A stretch of 64,000 nucleotides of DNA from Centroberyx gerrardi (lineage: Eukaryota > Chordata > Actinopteri > Beryciformes > Berycidae), in NCBI RefSeq assembly GCF_048128805.1, contig NC_136004.1, positions 21,803,284-21,867,283 of the forward strand, given 5' to 3'. This document shows, one piece after another, positions 37,801-46,926 of this stretch (positions within the stretch are counted from its first letter, which is position 1; every line of letters starts with the position of its first letter). Both the position numbers and the translations under genes were made by a program. The notes under the pieces are model-generated. The model did no database searches, was not told the DNA's origin, and saw only the letters and a program-made list of their open reading frames with translations.

Positions 37801-38037
37801 TTCACAACGTGTGGCTGCCTGCCTCACCGGAATCCCCTCCAACTCTCATGACAGCTCCCTCCAAGTCCTCGGGGGAGGTGCCAAGAGTTCACATTCACTG
37901 TTACACTTAAAAAAAAAAAAAGAAAAAAAAGCTGCCTGGTGCCAAAAACAATCCAATCCGCGGCTATTACAGGAAGATGTTTACCTGTTGATTTTCAGAG
38001 CGAAAGCCCGTCGCTCTGCGCTCGCCAGGGAAGCCAT
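1520..38037 (-). CDS. dock8: dock8, dedicator of cytokinesis 8 (5' part; 30 coding exons, 3' end beyond the window)
   Basis: DOCK-C family guanine nucleotide exchange factor for CDC42. In mammals it acts at the leading edge of migrating leukocytes and at the immune synapse (family knowledge). Exons read on the minus strand: 37985-38037, 31146-31245, 26067-26242, 24895-24966, 23928-24036, 21363-21572, 20773-20858, 19916-19982, 14356-14505, 13970-14050, 13595-13757, 13226-13362, 12681-12774, 12278-12440, 10831-10948, 10302-10372, 9908-10052, 9501-9602, 9203-9283, 8674-8908, 7967-8131, 7353-7531, 6513-6608, 5541-5636, 4693-4842, 3667-3780, 3272-3427, 2664-2803, 1918-2081, 1520-1671. They sum to 3825 nt, 1275 codons, with no stop and every phase matching. 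Residues align collinearly with about 60% of human DOCK8 (2099 aa). The DHR-2 exchange domain is not in the window. All introns are GT-AG except intron 16 (GC-AG). DOCK6 and DOCK7 are the nearest alternatives, but the N-terminal sequence fits DOCK8 better. Confidence 0.96.
1873..1911. repeat. (TG)n microsatellite next to the dock8 exon 29 donor
   Basis: Reads as (CA)n in the dock8 transcript, starting a few bases after the 5' splice site of exon 29 (1918). It is paired with an upstream TG-rich tract at 2083-2143. Confidence 0.9.
2083..2302. repeat. (CA)n tracts upstream of dock8 exon 29
   Basis: Two CA-rich blocks, 2083-2143 (interrupted by TATA) and 2263-2302. They read as (UG)n in the dock8 pre-mRNA, and the first runs right into the acceptor of exon 29. 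Confidence 0.9.
3055..3225. repeat. diverged dispersed repeat, copy A
   Basis: Shares with 12015-12195 the ordered blocks TAGCTC/CAGCTCTTATTT, GCACTTCTCT, ACATGACC and CTCCTTGCTATTG-like, in the same orientation. I do not recognise the family. Both copies lie just beyond a dock8 exon donor. Confidence 0.4.
4030..4561. mobile_element. inverted-repeat (MITE-like) element of about 530 bp, composite
   Basis: The left end has GGAAAAATCCACCCT (4031 on). The right end carries its reverse complement AGGGTGGATTTTTCC (about 4544-4558). Inside is a (CAAGT)n stretch at 4258-4275, followed by a sequence resembling a reversed LINE 3' tail (TATTTATCTAGCCCTTCATCACA). No transposase ORF is present, so it would be non-autonomous. 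It lies in dock8 intron 25. Confidence 0.5.
4693..9283 (-). CDS. dock8: dock8 coding exons 19-25, middle armadillo-like scaffold
   Basis: Exon 19 is 9203-9283 and exon 20 is 8674-8908 (78 codons, with [10 protein letters not shown] and [17 protein letters not shown]). Exon 21 is 7967-8131 ([16 protein letters not shown]). Exon 22 is 7353-7531 ([17 protein letters not shown], Ser-rich). Exon 23 is 6513-6608, variable and Gly/Ser/Asn-rich. Exon 24 is 5541-5636 ([24 protein letters not shown]) and exon 25 is 4693-4842 ([15 protein letters not shown]). Residues are about 700-1033. The helical repeats of this region pack between DHR-1 and DHR-2 in the family. Confidence 0.95.
4925..5335. repeat. 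two diverged tandem copies with about 265 bp period
   Basis: The segments at about 4925-5075 and 5185-5335 share GTGATGAAAATG, GAATATG.ATGCAAA and CAAAGAT.ATT.GATT in the same order and strand. Their minus-strand translations are also alike. They lie in dock8 intron 24, next to the hairpin at 5337-5395. Confidence 0.5.
5337..5395. repeat. perfect hairpin: 23-bp inverted repeat with 13-bp loop
   Basis: The left arm begins ATTGGGGCCACACACC (5337-5359). The right arm ends GGTGTGTGGCCCCAAT (5373-5395). The arms are exactly complementary over 23 bp. It lies in dock8 intron 24. Confidence 0.9.
9145..9189. repeat. (TG)n microsatellite beside the dock8 exon 19 donor
   Basis: About 22 TG units. In the dock8 transcript it is a CA tract beginning about 13 bases after the exon 19 5' splice site (9202). 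A second, shorter TG tract lies at 9055-9078. Confidence 0.9.
9501..10948 (-). CDS. dock8: dock8 coding exons 15-18, DHR-1 (C2-like) lipid-binding domain
   Basis: Exon 15 (10831-10948) encodes [12 protein letters not shown] and [12 protein letters not shown]. Exon 16 (10302-10372) encodes [19 protein letters not shown]. Exon 17 (9908-10052) encodes [16 protein letters not shown] and [16 protein letters not shown]. Exon 18 (9501-9602) encodes [19 protein letters not shown]. Together with the end of exon 14 they form the DHR-1 domain, residues about 545-715, which in DOCK proteins binds PtdIns(3,4,5)P3 and recruits the protein to membrane (family knowledge). Exon 16 uses a GC donor, described separately. 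Confidence 0.95.
12015..12195. repeat. diverged dispersed repeat, copy B
   Basis: Counterpart of 3055-3225. A shorter similar stretch (TTCCCGTCTCAGCTCT...ATTTCC) occurs near 25960-25990. Confidence 0.4.
12278..14505 (-). CDS. dock8: dock8 coding exons 9-14, DOCK N-domain and linker to DHR-1
   Basis: Exon 9 (14356-14505) encodes [18 protein letters not shown] and ends in DIYLVIK. Exon 10 (13970-14050) encodes EKVLQQGEI. Exon 11 (13595-13757) has [15 protein letters not shown]. Exon 12 (13226-13362) is Ser/Arg-rich, ends GTIFKQ, and is the least conserved. Exon 13 (12681-12774) has [16 protein letters not shown]. Exon 14 (12278-12440) ends at the start of DHR-1 with the [13 protein letters not shown] motif. 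Residues are about 292-553. Exons 9-14 lie within 2.2 kb, just below the LINE-bearing intron 8. Confidence 0.95.
15370..15680 (+). mobile_element. 3' end of an L2/CR1-type LINE
   Basis: Encodes the C-terminal reverse-transcriptase signature [14 protein letters not shown], followed by an untranslated tail. It ends AAAGTGCTATACAAATAAAG plus TTATTATT, the characteristic 3' end of fish L2-clade elements. It is 5' truncated, as is usual after target-primed reverse transcription. Confidence 0.75.
16380..18960 (-). mobile_element. inactive L2/CR1-type LINE: endonuclease and reverse transcriptase pseudogene
   Basis: On the minus strand, an AP-endonuclease region at 17880-18730 has [20 protein letters not shown] and SDHCPV. 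A linker follows at 17608-17847, then a reverse transcriptase at 16642-17556 with [38 protein letters not shown] and YADDT. The protein continues in another frame at 16376-16657 up to YKYLGIWID. Breaks seen: a TAG at 18572-18570 inside the endonuclease, a frame change near 17880, a stop near 17605, and a frame change near 16660. The C-terminal third of the reverse transcriptase and the 3' tail are missing. It lies antisense to the plus-strand fragment 700 bp away and in the sense direction of dock8. It cannot encode a working element. Confidence 0.85.
19916..31245 (-). CDS. dock8: dock8 coding exons 2-8, N-terminal regulatory region
   Basis: Exon 2 (31146-31245) gives residues 18-51, a Ser/Asn-rich stretch. 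Exon 3 (26067-26242) carries the acidic motif [10 protein letters not shown] and an internal Met at 26194-26192, equivalent to the start of the shorter human isoform. Exon 4 (24895-24966) contains the VRDCVQ motif. Exon 5 (23928-24036) contains KQTFESD. Exon 6 (21363-21572, 70 codons) contains SSDFDLR and ends in [10 protein letters not shown]. Exon 7 (20773-20858) has [10 protein letters not shown], and exon 8 (19916-19982) has [16 protein letters not shown]. Residues run to about 291. This N-terminal part precedes DHR-1 and in mammals binds the adaptors WIP and LRCH1 (family knowledge). Confidence 0.93.
20107..20139. repeat. (TTCTA)n microsatellite
   Basis: Six to seven TTCTA units in dock8 intron 7. 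Confidence 0.9.
21573..23927. other. dock8 intron 5, no gene seen
   Basis: Holds purine-rich DNA next to exon 6 and a GGCTGG-rich degenerate minisatellite-like stretch at about 22500-22620. No recognisable coding exon was found. Confidence 0.6.
24045..24298. repeat. (AC)n and (GA)n microsatellites upstream of dock8 exon 5
   Basis: AC tract 24045-24089, which is UG in the transcript and runs almost to the exon 5 acceptor. GA tract 24263-24298. Confidence 0.9.
28710..28905 (-). promoter_or_regulatory. candidate alternative dock8 promoter and untranslated first exon
   Basis: On the minus strand the order is: a YY1-like CGCCATATTGG near 28905, an inverted CCAAT box (ATTGGCC, 28797-28791), an ETS-like TCCGGA (28767-28762), and a second YY1-like CGCCATTTT (28758-28750). 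About 40 bases of short exon follow, and then the strong donor CAGCAGG/GTAAGT at 28710/28709. Splicing to exon 3 would place translation at the internal Met at 26194. This parallels the human DOCK8 isoform that starts at Met69. The architecture is seen in the sequence; the function is inferred. Confidence 0.4.
29335..29413. repeat. (AG)n microsatellite, about 79 bp
   Basis: About 40 uninterrupted AG units in dock8 intron 2. It is a mirror-symmetric polypurine tract. Confidence 0.95.
31807..31847. repeat. (GT)n microsatellite
   Basis: About 20 GT units in dock8 intron 1. Confidence 0.95.
33120..33600 (-). mobile_element. SINE-like debris
   Basis: Two pieces. Near 33190-33222, CCTTGCTCAAGGGCACTTGGACAG is a module common in fish tRNA SINE tails. 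Near 33545-33590, the minus strand reads TGTGGCGGAGTGGTTATGGG, like box A of a tRNA-Leu/Ser-derived head. No clear box B, so boundaries and unity are uncertain. Confidence 0.35.
37985..38037 (-). CDS. dock8: dock8 coding exon 1, initiator Met
   Basis: Encodes 17 codons plus two bases, reading [17 protein letters not shown]. This matches the first residues of human DOCK8 almost exactly, which fixes the start codon at 38037-38035. The donor GTAA follows at 37984. The exon sits in CpG-rich DNA, as expected for a first exon. Intron 1 is 6.7 kb long, the largest in the gene here. Confidence 0.95.
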
Positions 38038-38360
38038 GCGAGTTTGGACTCCGGTCGGGCGGCGCTGGCTCCAGTGTTTTCCTGCGGGCTCCAACCGCCT
38101 CTCTCTCTCTCTCTCTCTCCCACACCGCGCTTCGCCTACTGCACAAATGTCATCGCAACACTCATCTTGGCTTTCTGGGTGTAAACTTCCGCATTTGAAC
38201 CATCCCGGAGAGAGAGAGAGAAAGAAAGAGAGAGAGGGAGGGGAGGGGGGGGGGGGGGGGGGTCAGAGAGGCAGACACCGGCGGCCGGGTGGGAGGGGAT
38301 GGGATGGATGAGACACGCGCGCGCTCTCTCGCTGCTGAGATAAGCCCTCTGGTTTGCTTA
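38038..38360 (-). promoter_or_regulatory. CpG-rich dock8 promoter / 5' untranslated region
   Basis: The DNA immediately upstream of the dock8 ATG is rich in CpG (GGTCGGGCGGCG, GCGGCCGGG, ACGCGCGCGC). It also holds CT/GA runs and an 18-G tract at 38245-38262. A long (CT)n tract at 38413-38462 bounds it. No TATA box is evident, which fits a CpG-type promoter. Confidence 0.55.
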
Positions 38361-38409
38361 ATAAGCAGTCTGGGTTTTTCTATTCTCTCTCTATGTCTCT
38401 CCCCCCTCC

Positions 38410-38412
<3 letters not shown>

Positions 38413-38462
<50 letters not shown>
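38413..38462. repeat. (CT)n microsatellite in the dock8 5' flank
   Basis: About 24 CT units, on the upstream side of the dock8 start. Confidence 0.95.
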
Positions 38463-38465
<3 letters not shown>

Positions 38466-38528
38466 GTTGTGTGTGTTAGAGAGAGGGAGAGAGAAACCAA
38501 ACCTAATTTCTGATGAGTAAAAAAAACA

Positions 38529-38830
38529 CTATAATTGTCCTATAATATTCCTATAGGGACTTATAGTGCGTCTGTGCTGCTCAGTAGTGAGTTTATATTG
38601 ACCTTATTGTACTTAATGTTTTTTTTAAATCTCCTATGGGACCACTGTTGCTATAATATTCCTGTAGGGAGTTAAACCGTTTGCGTAGCACTCAATAGTG
38701 AGGTTAATTATTTTACTGTACTTTGTATTTTTATCTTCTACTGTACCACTATAATGTTCCTAGAATGCTCATATATGGTTTTATAGGTATATGTATTTGT
38801 ATTGTAGCCTACCCCTCTAAAATTATAGGA
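38529..38830. repeat. diverged tandem repeat, about 100-110 bp unit
   Basis: Units start at 38540 (CTATAATATTCCTATAGGGA), 38651 (CTATAATATTCCTGTAGGGA) and 38749 (CTATAATGTTCCTAGAA), with a partial copy at 38529. The first two share CT.AGTAGTGAG or CTCAATAGTGAG, then GTACTT and ATCTCCTA/ATCTTCTA. Lies between dock8 and cbwd. Confidence 0.7.
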
Positions 38831-39189
38831 TTACTATAGTTATTTTTTGTTAGGGTAAGCCGATATTTTTGTTTCCTTCATAACAAACATGTCCACATCT
38901 CTTCATACCAAACTGTATGTTGTACTACCGGTATGTACTTTGTGGCAGGTGTCTGACTGCAATGAACTGGTTTCTCTCGCCCTCTTGTGGCCAACGCTGC
39001 GCATCACATCGCCTCTGCTCTATTCTGAGAAAGTAGAATTGACGGGGAGGAAAAGTTGGCGTCGCATTCATTTGTTCGTGCATTTCATTACACGCAAAGC
39101 TTGTCATTTCCCCCCCCAATTTACTGTCATGTTATCCTGTAGCTCCCCCTCCAGGTTCTGTGTCTTGACCGCTATGCAGTAAGCGGAAC

Positions 39190-39320
39190 CATTGCCACTT
39201 CCAGATGTGACCGGACCCTCGACAGTGCTGCACACTGTCAAAACCAACAGCAACAGCCGTGCCGGGGCGAGCATTACTGTGAAAACTCGGAATTTCTTCA
39301 ATTATCACACGAAGAATCAG
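39190..39320 (+). promoter_or_regulatory. possible cbwd promoter and untranslated first exon
   Basis: A CpG-containing stretch ending GAATCAG/GTAATT at 39320 could be a non-coding first exon spliced to an acceptor near 39902 (CTGACTGTAG) just before the ATG. This is inferred only from splice-like sequences and position. Confidence 0.35.
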
Positions 39321-39930
39321 GTAATTATTTTCTAGCCTTCGTAAATCAAAGAAAGGCGGGTTTACTTTGCTGTCATGGCTTACTGCGCAGGCAGGAAGGG
39401 ATAAAGCCCATGTAGACCATGCATGCTCATACTGTATGCACTCAGGTGATTATCATGGAAGTATTATATTACGGTGATTAAGAGTGAGTGGTGGTGACTG
39501 ACCTGTAGCTTCTGTGGCGAGCAAGTGAACGTTATTTATTTCTTTATACGCTTTTAGTATTGTCAAGATTCGTAACGAGGGATGTAAAGCCACCAAAACT
39601 CACTTTACACACATTTTTATTTACAAAATAGAGTTTACCCACTTTGATTTAGCTCTGACATATTACTCTATGAAGTAAATTCATATATATCGTAGTAAGT
39701 GATTGATGAAGGTTGTATGAGGATATGGTCTTTAAATGAAATAATTTGTGCTTTTCTGACAATATGCTTGATTTCATGTTCATGGGTGTTTGCCTGATAA
39801 GTATCACCGACTGTCACATTTTACCCACCTTTTTATTTGCTCAGATTAATTAAATGTGTCTGTGTACTTAATCAGATCAGGTCCATCTCTGTCTGACTGT
39901 AGTCAGACGTTGGTTCCCACTACTTCCAGT

Positions 39931-42900
39931 ATGGACGGCATGGTGATGGAGGAGGAGGATGACTGCCCAGAGTTGGTGCCCATCGACACCCAGCCCGGCC
40001 CTGCTGCTGAGCAGATACCTGTCACCATCATCACTGGGTACCTGGGTACGAGACTGGCTGCGTCACTCACCGCTTTAATGAGCTTATGAAGGAGATTATA
40101 CACTAGCACTTTTGTAAACAGTCCACCCTTGTCATTAAAACAACCCCGAGTCATGGACGAGCTTATTCAGTGTTTGGTCCTACTTTCATAATGACTAAAG
40201 GTTGTTTTTGTCATCAATCTTCACAAAATGTTACTACTCATGCTGCTACTACTGACTGATTTACTTAATACCTACACCCTTACAAATCAGATGTTTCTGT
40301 TTCTTTTTAGGAGCTGGGAAGACAACACTTCTGAACTATATACTAACAGAACAACACAACAAGCGAATTGCTGTCATACTCAACGAATTTGGAGAGGGTA
40401 AACTAATGCTATTCTATTGGAAAATCTAATTTTGGGTGTTATGCTTTCAGTGGTGGATAGATTCTGACTGCATTGTGCAATGTTTCTACACTTACATCCA
40501 AACTGCAATGGATTATGTTAGGGACAAACAAAGATGTACTATATATAGGTTTTAATCTAGATTTGATGGCTAGGTGGTGATTGCTGTGGTTTTCCCACAG
40601 CTCTCCACAAGAGAGCAGCAAACTAACACTTTGCTTTGAACCCTGAGAAGCCTGTAAAAGAACCTTAACCAAAGTCTTGATTCAGCCAGCTGCAGTTTAG
40701 AAAGTCTAGTTTGTATTAGGATGACTGTGTTATGTTATCTTTCCCCTATACTGCTCTTTATAGAACACATTTTAAGGAAATGTAAAGGGGTTGAATTTTC
40801 AAGACAATTTGAAGGCAGTCTGGGTTTAAAAGGGTGTGATCAGAGCAGCAGGCAGACAGTTTGGCTATAGCAGTTTTTGGAGGCAGTCCTGTACTGTAGA
40901 CTCTTGTCCCATGCCCATTGCTGTGAGTTTTAGAAAGTTTAACTTCTTAACCATGGTAATTCTATGGAGGGCATGGATACATATTGCAACCAAAGCATAC
41001 ATTTTATAAAACAGAGTACTCACAGGTCCTTAAAACATCTTCAAATAATTTAAAACCCCTTAAATCCAATTATTTGTGGTCTTATGTTTTCACCATGTAA
41101 CAGGGTTTGTAGTACAATATGCAGTGTATCTGCTTTAGACTTGGACTTTATGTCCATTAATTCATTTCCATTTGTCTTTTTTTCTTACTCTGCCCATTTA
41201 TAGTTTCACAATTTTCATCAGCTATGTTTAATCAGAAATAGGCAGGTTTTGCCAACTTTGTTTCTTTATTTTGGTTTAAAATCAGTTCCAGGTAGCATTA
41301 AAAAGTCTTAAATTTGGCTTTCTGACAAGACCCTGTAAAAATAACAGCAATATGTAATTTTTGGTACAAACTGGTCAGTCTCTGTCTGTCAGTTGCTCTC
41401 GTTCTGATCACAGTTCCTGCTCCTCTCCATGCAGGCAGCGCACTTGAGAAATCCCTCGCTGTGAGCCAGGCAGGAGAGCTGTATGAGGAGTGGCTGGAGC
41501 TCAGAAATGGCTGCCTCTGCTGCTCTGTCAAGTATGTACACCAATTGTAGCCTGTTTATAATATAAAACTGATATTATAATGTTTATTGTAATAGAAGTA
41601 AAAGGTTGCTTTTATCTTGTGGCTTTGTTTTTGTTTCAAATTGTTTCATATAGTGGAAATTGCTCAGCCAATGCCCAACCATTTATATATATATATATGT
41701 TGGAACTAATTTGTGTAATAATTGTTTGGATATGATATAATGGAGTAATAATATATATAAATGTGCAGTAATAATACTTATGATGACATTTTATATTATA
41801 AACACAATCCATGCATCATGTTGCAGTTGTGTATAACATCATCAATATACTCCTAAATGAACATACAAATAAAATAAGTTGATGTTTTTTGTTGATATTA
41901 TGTTGATCAGTTGAACATGCCTTTCTTAATCATTAGTGTTGTTCCTTCACTTCTCAGGGACAATGGTCTTAAAGCCATAGAGAATCTGATGGAGAAGAAA
42001 GGAAAGTTTGACTACATCCTATTAGAAACCACAGGACTTGCCGATCCAGGTAATGCACATTTGTTAGTTAAAATACAAGACAGGAGTAGTATTTTCACAT
42101 AAATTCATTTGGTTGTCAATTAGACCATTGTTTTTTCTACATTACTGATTTTCTCTTACACTACTTCCCTATATTACCAAGGCTTCTATGAACATACAGC
42201 AGCTGAGAGCCATATTAGAGTTTGTTAGTTTAATGTCCATTATCTACATTACCATTCTGCAGCATGTGAGGAAATGCTCTTTAGCTTAGACTGTCTCCCC
42301 TCCCCTGGTCAATCTGTCTCCTTACATTAATTAGAACAAGTTCCCATTTCCCAGTTTCGCGTGATGAACGTTCAACCTAGCGATGCCATTGAGCCCTATG
42401 TTTTTTTCTTTATCTGTCTGTAATAACGGCTCCACCTCTACCACTGACTTTGTGACACCTGCATCTGAAGTTAAATATGTTGTAACTCTGAGGTCCAGCT
42501 CTGCGTTGCTGTGACAGGGCCATGTGTGGAGGGAATATCCAAGGAACCTATTTCCATCAGGGCAGCCGGAAAAACTATCAGGCCGTTTAGCTCTCAGGTT
42601 TGAATTAGGAAATCAATAGCAGGCCATTATGGGGCGAGTCCTGTGACGACTGGGGTGTGTCGCTAAGTGACAGGTGTCAGGAGGCGGGGGCATAGCCAGT
42701 CACACACCACTTGGCCACACAGACAGAACCAGCAGAGCGTATTCAGCCTGGGACTGTCCTCACTCCTCCGCCATGTCATTGGCTGAGACAGGCTTGTTAT
42801 TGACTAGGACAGTGCTGTCATTGGCCCAGACAGCGCTGTCAATCACACGGCTCCCAGGGGGTTCGCCCCTCCCATTCAGGAAGGGGTTGGATGAGTTATG

Positions 42901-44985
42901 TGCGGCATGCCACTCAAAAACAGTGTTTTCATTACCCGTCTATCAAATATTTACAATGCTTTCTTATTCTCGCTTGACGGTTTGACAAAAGTGCATTATG
43001 TGAACAAGCTGGGGCTGGCATGGTAACATAGGGTCTTGGAATAACCGCGTCCACAGGAAAATAGAAACAAACCAAATGTACCAGCGGGAGATAAACAATT
43101 GAAAGCTTCTGATATTGGTTTTATCTGGTCCACAGAGTTCAACTAGAATACATGCATACAGTATTTCTGGAAATACTGCGATGCTGACTTTAAATACAAA
43201 AACTTTATATGTGGCTCAAAAGTATGGCTAGATTATTTTCCAGTTACAGCAAAACCTTCCTAATCCAAAGACCTCACAAATGGAGGTAATTGAATAGTGG
43301 GACAACTGAAATACATTGAAATAATGTCCAAAAGTTATTGGAAATATGATACAGTTGGTGCTTCAAATAGTCAATTTGACTGTACTCACTGTACAGTCGA
43401 ATTGACGATTTGAAAGGATTTCCAATAGCTGTAATACACTTATTACATTGCAATTACATTATCACATATTTTTGTTCACAAATCCTGTTTATTTTATCAA
43501 TTATCTCCGATGTCTGAGCATCAGTCAGTGTCTGGCTTCCATCAGAGCCATTTGCAGTGGTCGAGTATATTTGAGTAATTTATTTCCATTTAACATGCCA
43601 GGTGATTGTACTTTTATGTATACTGTTCTCTATACAGGTGAAGGCCCTACGGCAGAAATGATGATGGTTTAATGAGTAATTTTATTGGAACATACTGTAT
43701 ATATATAAAAAAAAGAAAACAGTATGGCCTCTATTTACTTGTTGGAATATTGAAATTGTCTTTCTCTGCCCCACACTGTGAGCATTTGGATTTATATGTT
43801 CTATACACTCATTTGCATCTAACATATGAATTCATGTCCTATGGCAGGTGCTGTGGCCTCCATGTTCTGGGTCGATGCTGAGCTAGGCAGTGACATCTAT
43901 TTGGATGGTAAGAGATGTGTAATGACGCGGTGTGTTGTCTTTTTGTCCCAATAGATGCAGGCACTATGGATCGGACTGTGTTAGTCTGTCCATCAAATGT
44001 GATTTCTCAGGTGATATCTCTCTCAGACATCTCTGGTCTGATTTTGATTACATTTGGAAGGATGATGCACCTTCATGCACTGTGTTCCAGCTTTGAAAAA
44101 TGTACACTGATTGGCCTAATGGGGGCACTATAATTAAAGGTCAAATTTTTTAACTCAAACCTGATACCCCAAACATCACTGGTCCAGTCTGATTTTGATA
44201 AATCTCGGAGGGACGATGCATTTTGGCACAGTGCCATGGTGTTTAAAAACATTACACTGATTGGCCTTTTGGAGGTGCTATAAATTAAAAATCAAAGGTC
44301 CCAACTCCTACACTGTAAGTGCGACTGACTTGAAACTTGGAGGGATGACGCATCTTATTTCTGATAAGCCCAAAGGGTGCCTGCATCATTCGTGAGGGAC
44401 GACATGTTTACTTGTTGACTTTGTTGTTTGTGTATCTGTGTGGTTGGTTCGTGTGTATGTGCATGTGTACTGTATGTGTCTTCATTTGGGAGCGTCGTTG
44501 TTGTCTTAAAGCCCTGTGTTCCAGAAAACACAGAATGCATGGAATGGTCTCTCGCTCTTCAGATTGAATACTCAGCTGTCCGCACTGTTGTGACAGACTC
44601 GCAGACCAAAAGTGGACTTTGAAAGACTCAGAGAAAGTGGCTTAGACAAACAGACTTAGCCAAACACCAAAAGGCTGCTGCAATTCATAAAAGATTCTGT
44701 ACAGGTTCCCTCAAGTCACTCGTCATTAATACTTTTCTTCATCCCTTCTCAGGCATTATCACTGTCATCGATGCTAAGTATGGATTGCAGGTATGTTTTA
44801 AGAAGACGTGGAGAAGCTTTTCATTTTGGAAATATCATGTTGTTGCCAATTTCAAATGCTGCACAAAGCATTAGTGGCATATGATTCCAAGCAATAACTC
44901 TTATTTTGCCTGCTGTGAAGTTGAAGCCACAATAAGCTGCTGAACTTGTGAGATTGTTCTTAACTACCCCTTGAATTGCAACACA

Positions 44986-45019
<34 letters not shown>

Positions 45020-46926
45020 TCCTGCCCACCCTAGTGTTGTGGTATTTAAAAGGAACAGGGCAAGTGACACCTAGATAATGGGCTCTAATTTGAAGGTGTC
45101 ATGCTTGGTGAGGTGACACATTTCATGGCCTATAGGTGCTGCCTCCGTCTTCACACGGGGAGGGAGAGGCAGCGAAAGAACGATGAAGAGATGGGATAGA
45201 AAGGGAAATAAGGGCAGAGAAAAGAGAGAGAGGATGATTCAAAGTGAAGGAGTAATTGATATCAGAGATGTGACCGTTGTAATAGGACTGTCACAGCCAC
45301 TCGCCCACCTCTCCCCCTCATCTGTCCCGTGAAATAGCCGAGTTCACTTGAGCCCTTGGCCTCACATCCACCGCAAGGCCTTTGTCTCTAGGTACAGGGG
45401 TTTAGGCTGTGGAAGGGGGGCGGGGGGGGGGATCGGTCATTCTTTTTTTAAATTTTTGTCACTCATTCCTTCTGAGAGGAAGCGGTGGAGATGCATGCAG
45501 TGACAGATTGATGTCAGATTGACGCTCTGGGGTCAAGATCCAGGGTTAGACCTCCTGCTCCGTCTGTTATTACATATTAAACTGTTTTTGGGGAAACGCC
45601 GCTCACTCCGGCCCTGATGCAACCACAGGAGACAAGCAGAAAATGAAAAAGCCGGTCTCTTGTGGTTTCAGATGTTTAGCAAGTCACTTACTTTGCAGAG
45701 ATTGAATATAGCCTAGCTGATACACACATTTCTTTTTATCAATTTATCTGTCACTTTTTGTGTTGGCTGTTGCATTATCCTAAGTTAAATGTTGAGGGAT
45801 TTGAGTGATGTTTTTTTTTTTTAAAGAAAGTTTTGCTAAATGGAGGAAGGCTAGGGTCAGCTCTAGCAATTTTCCATTTTTAAATCCACTTTTTTTTTTT
45901 CACTTTCTGGACGAGTGTCTAACTCACGTCCACTATGTCTGCTTTCTGTAGCATCTAACAGAAGAAAAAACAGATGGACTAGTCAACGAAGCAGCCAGGT
46001 ATGTTCTCTCTGTCTGTGTGTCTGACAGCCTGCTGTCCACCTAACTGTCTCCCTGCATGTCTGTCTGTTTGTCTCATCTGCCCTCCGCTGTGCCATCTTT
46101 CTTCCAGCAGCTGCTTGGTGGTGTTGTTGCTGAGCAAATACACTGATGAATAAAGACCAGTTGCATGGCCCTTTGCATTCTGTGTCTTTGTTTGTGTTTT
46201 CACCTCTAAACTAAACAGTGGTCGGCTCCCATTTGAGTTTGGCATGTATTACCCTCTGCCACCCGCTCACATACACACACCCAACCACCCACCCACGAAC
46301 ACTCGCGCACACACTTGGGAGGCAGCCCAGCAGGTAGCAAAATGTTTATGTGATTATGTGATTCAATAATTGGCATGAGCGCACGATTTGACATTTACTT
46401 GCAAGTAAGAAGTAAGCAGTGACATCCTGGTGTAGCTGGTCCGATGTTTGTACACAGGATCTCAATGTGGATAGTTCTCAATGTCAATTTCTATCACTGG
46501 TGTTGTGCATTGTGCAAATTGTGAAGATCATTTCCATGTGATGTGCTTGCCAAATAAACACAATTGTGAATCTTGTGTCATTTTAGGCAGATTGCCCTCG
46601 CTGACCTGACCATTGTCAACAAGACAGACCTGGTGAATGAGGAGGAGCTAGCTCAGCTCAAAGACACTGTCAGGTCAACATCACATACTTTATACAGCTT
46701 ATCGTCTGACAACTTCTAGTTTCTTGTTTCATCTAGGTTCTCATTATCGAGCTTGGTCAACATTTGGCCTCTTTGTCAGGTTAGAAAGAGTGGAGTTGAA
46801 GGAGGATGTGATGGTAAGAATGCGGTCTAATTGGTTTATTATCTTAGTACTAATGGCGACCATTTTCTTCCCTCACTCCAGGTCGATAAATGGTCTTGTC
46901 AAGATTCTAGAAACCCAGAAATCAAG
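39931..46926 (+). CDS. zng1: cbwd exons 1-9, GTPase domain
   Basis: Exon 1 carries the acidic N-terminus with CPELVP and ends inside the P-loop; exon 2 completes GAGKTT. Exon 3 has [20 protein letters not shown] and the CxCC motif. Exon 4 has the [14 protein letters not shown]alker B region. Exons 5-6 carry [19 protein letters not shown] and TVIDAKYGL. Exons 7-8 lead to NKTDLV, and exon 9 gives [10 protein letters not shown]. Residues are 1-222. The P-loop and switch residues look intact, so the copy should be functional. Confidence 0.95.

Larger units (their letters stand above)
31246..37984. other. dock8 intron 1, 6.7 kb, no gene seen
   Basis: Contains a (GT)n tract (31807-31847), SINE-like debris (33120-33600) and unique-looking DNA. 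No conserved exon or RNA gene was recognised. Confidence 0.6.

Noticed and set aside
37811..38311. 166-codon plus-strand frame across the dock8 first exon
   Set aside because: Antisense shadow of the dock8 promoter and exon 1, ending in GA- and G-rich simple sequence.
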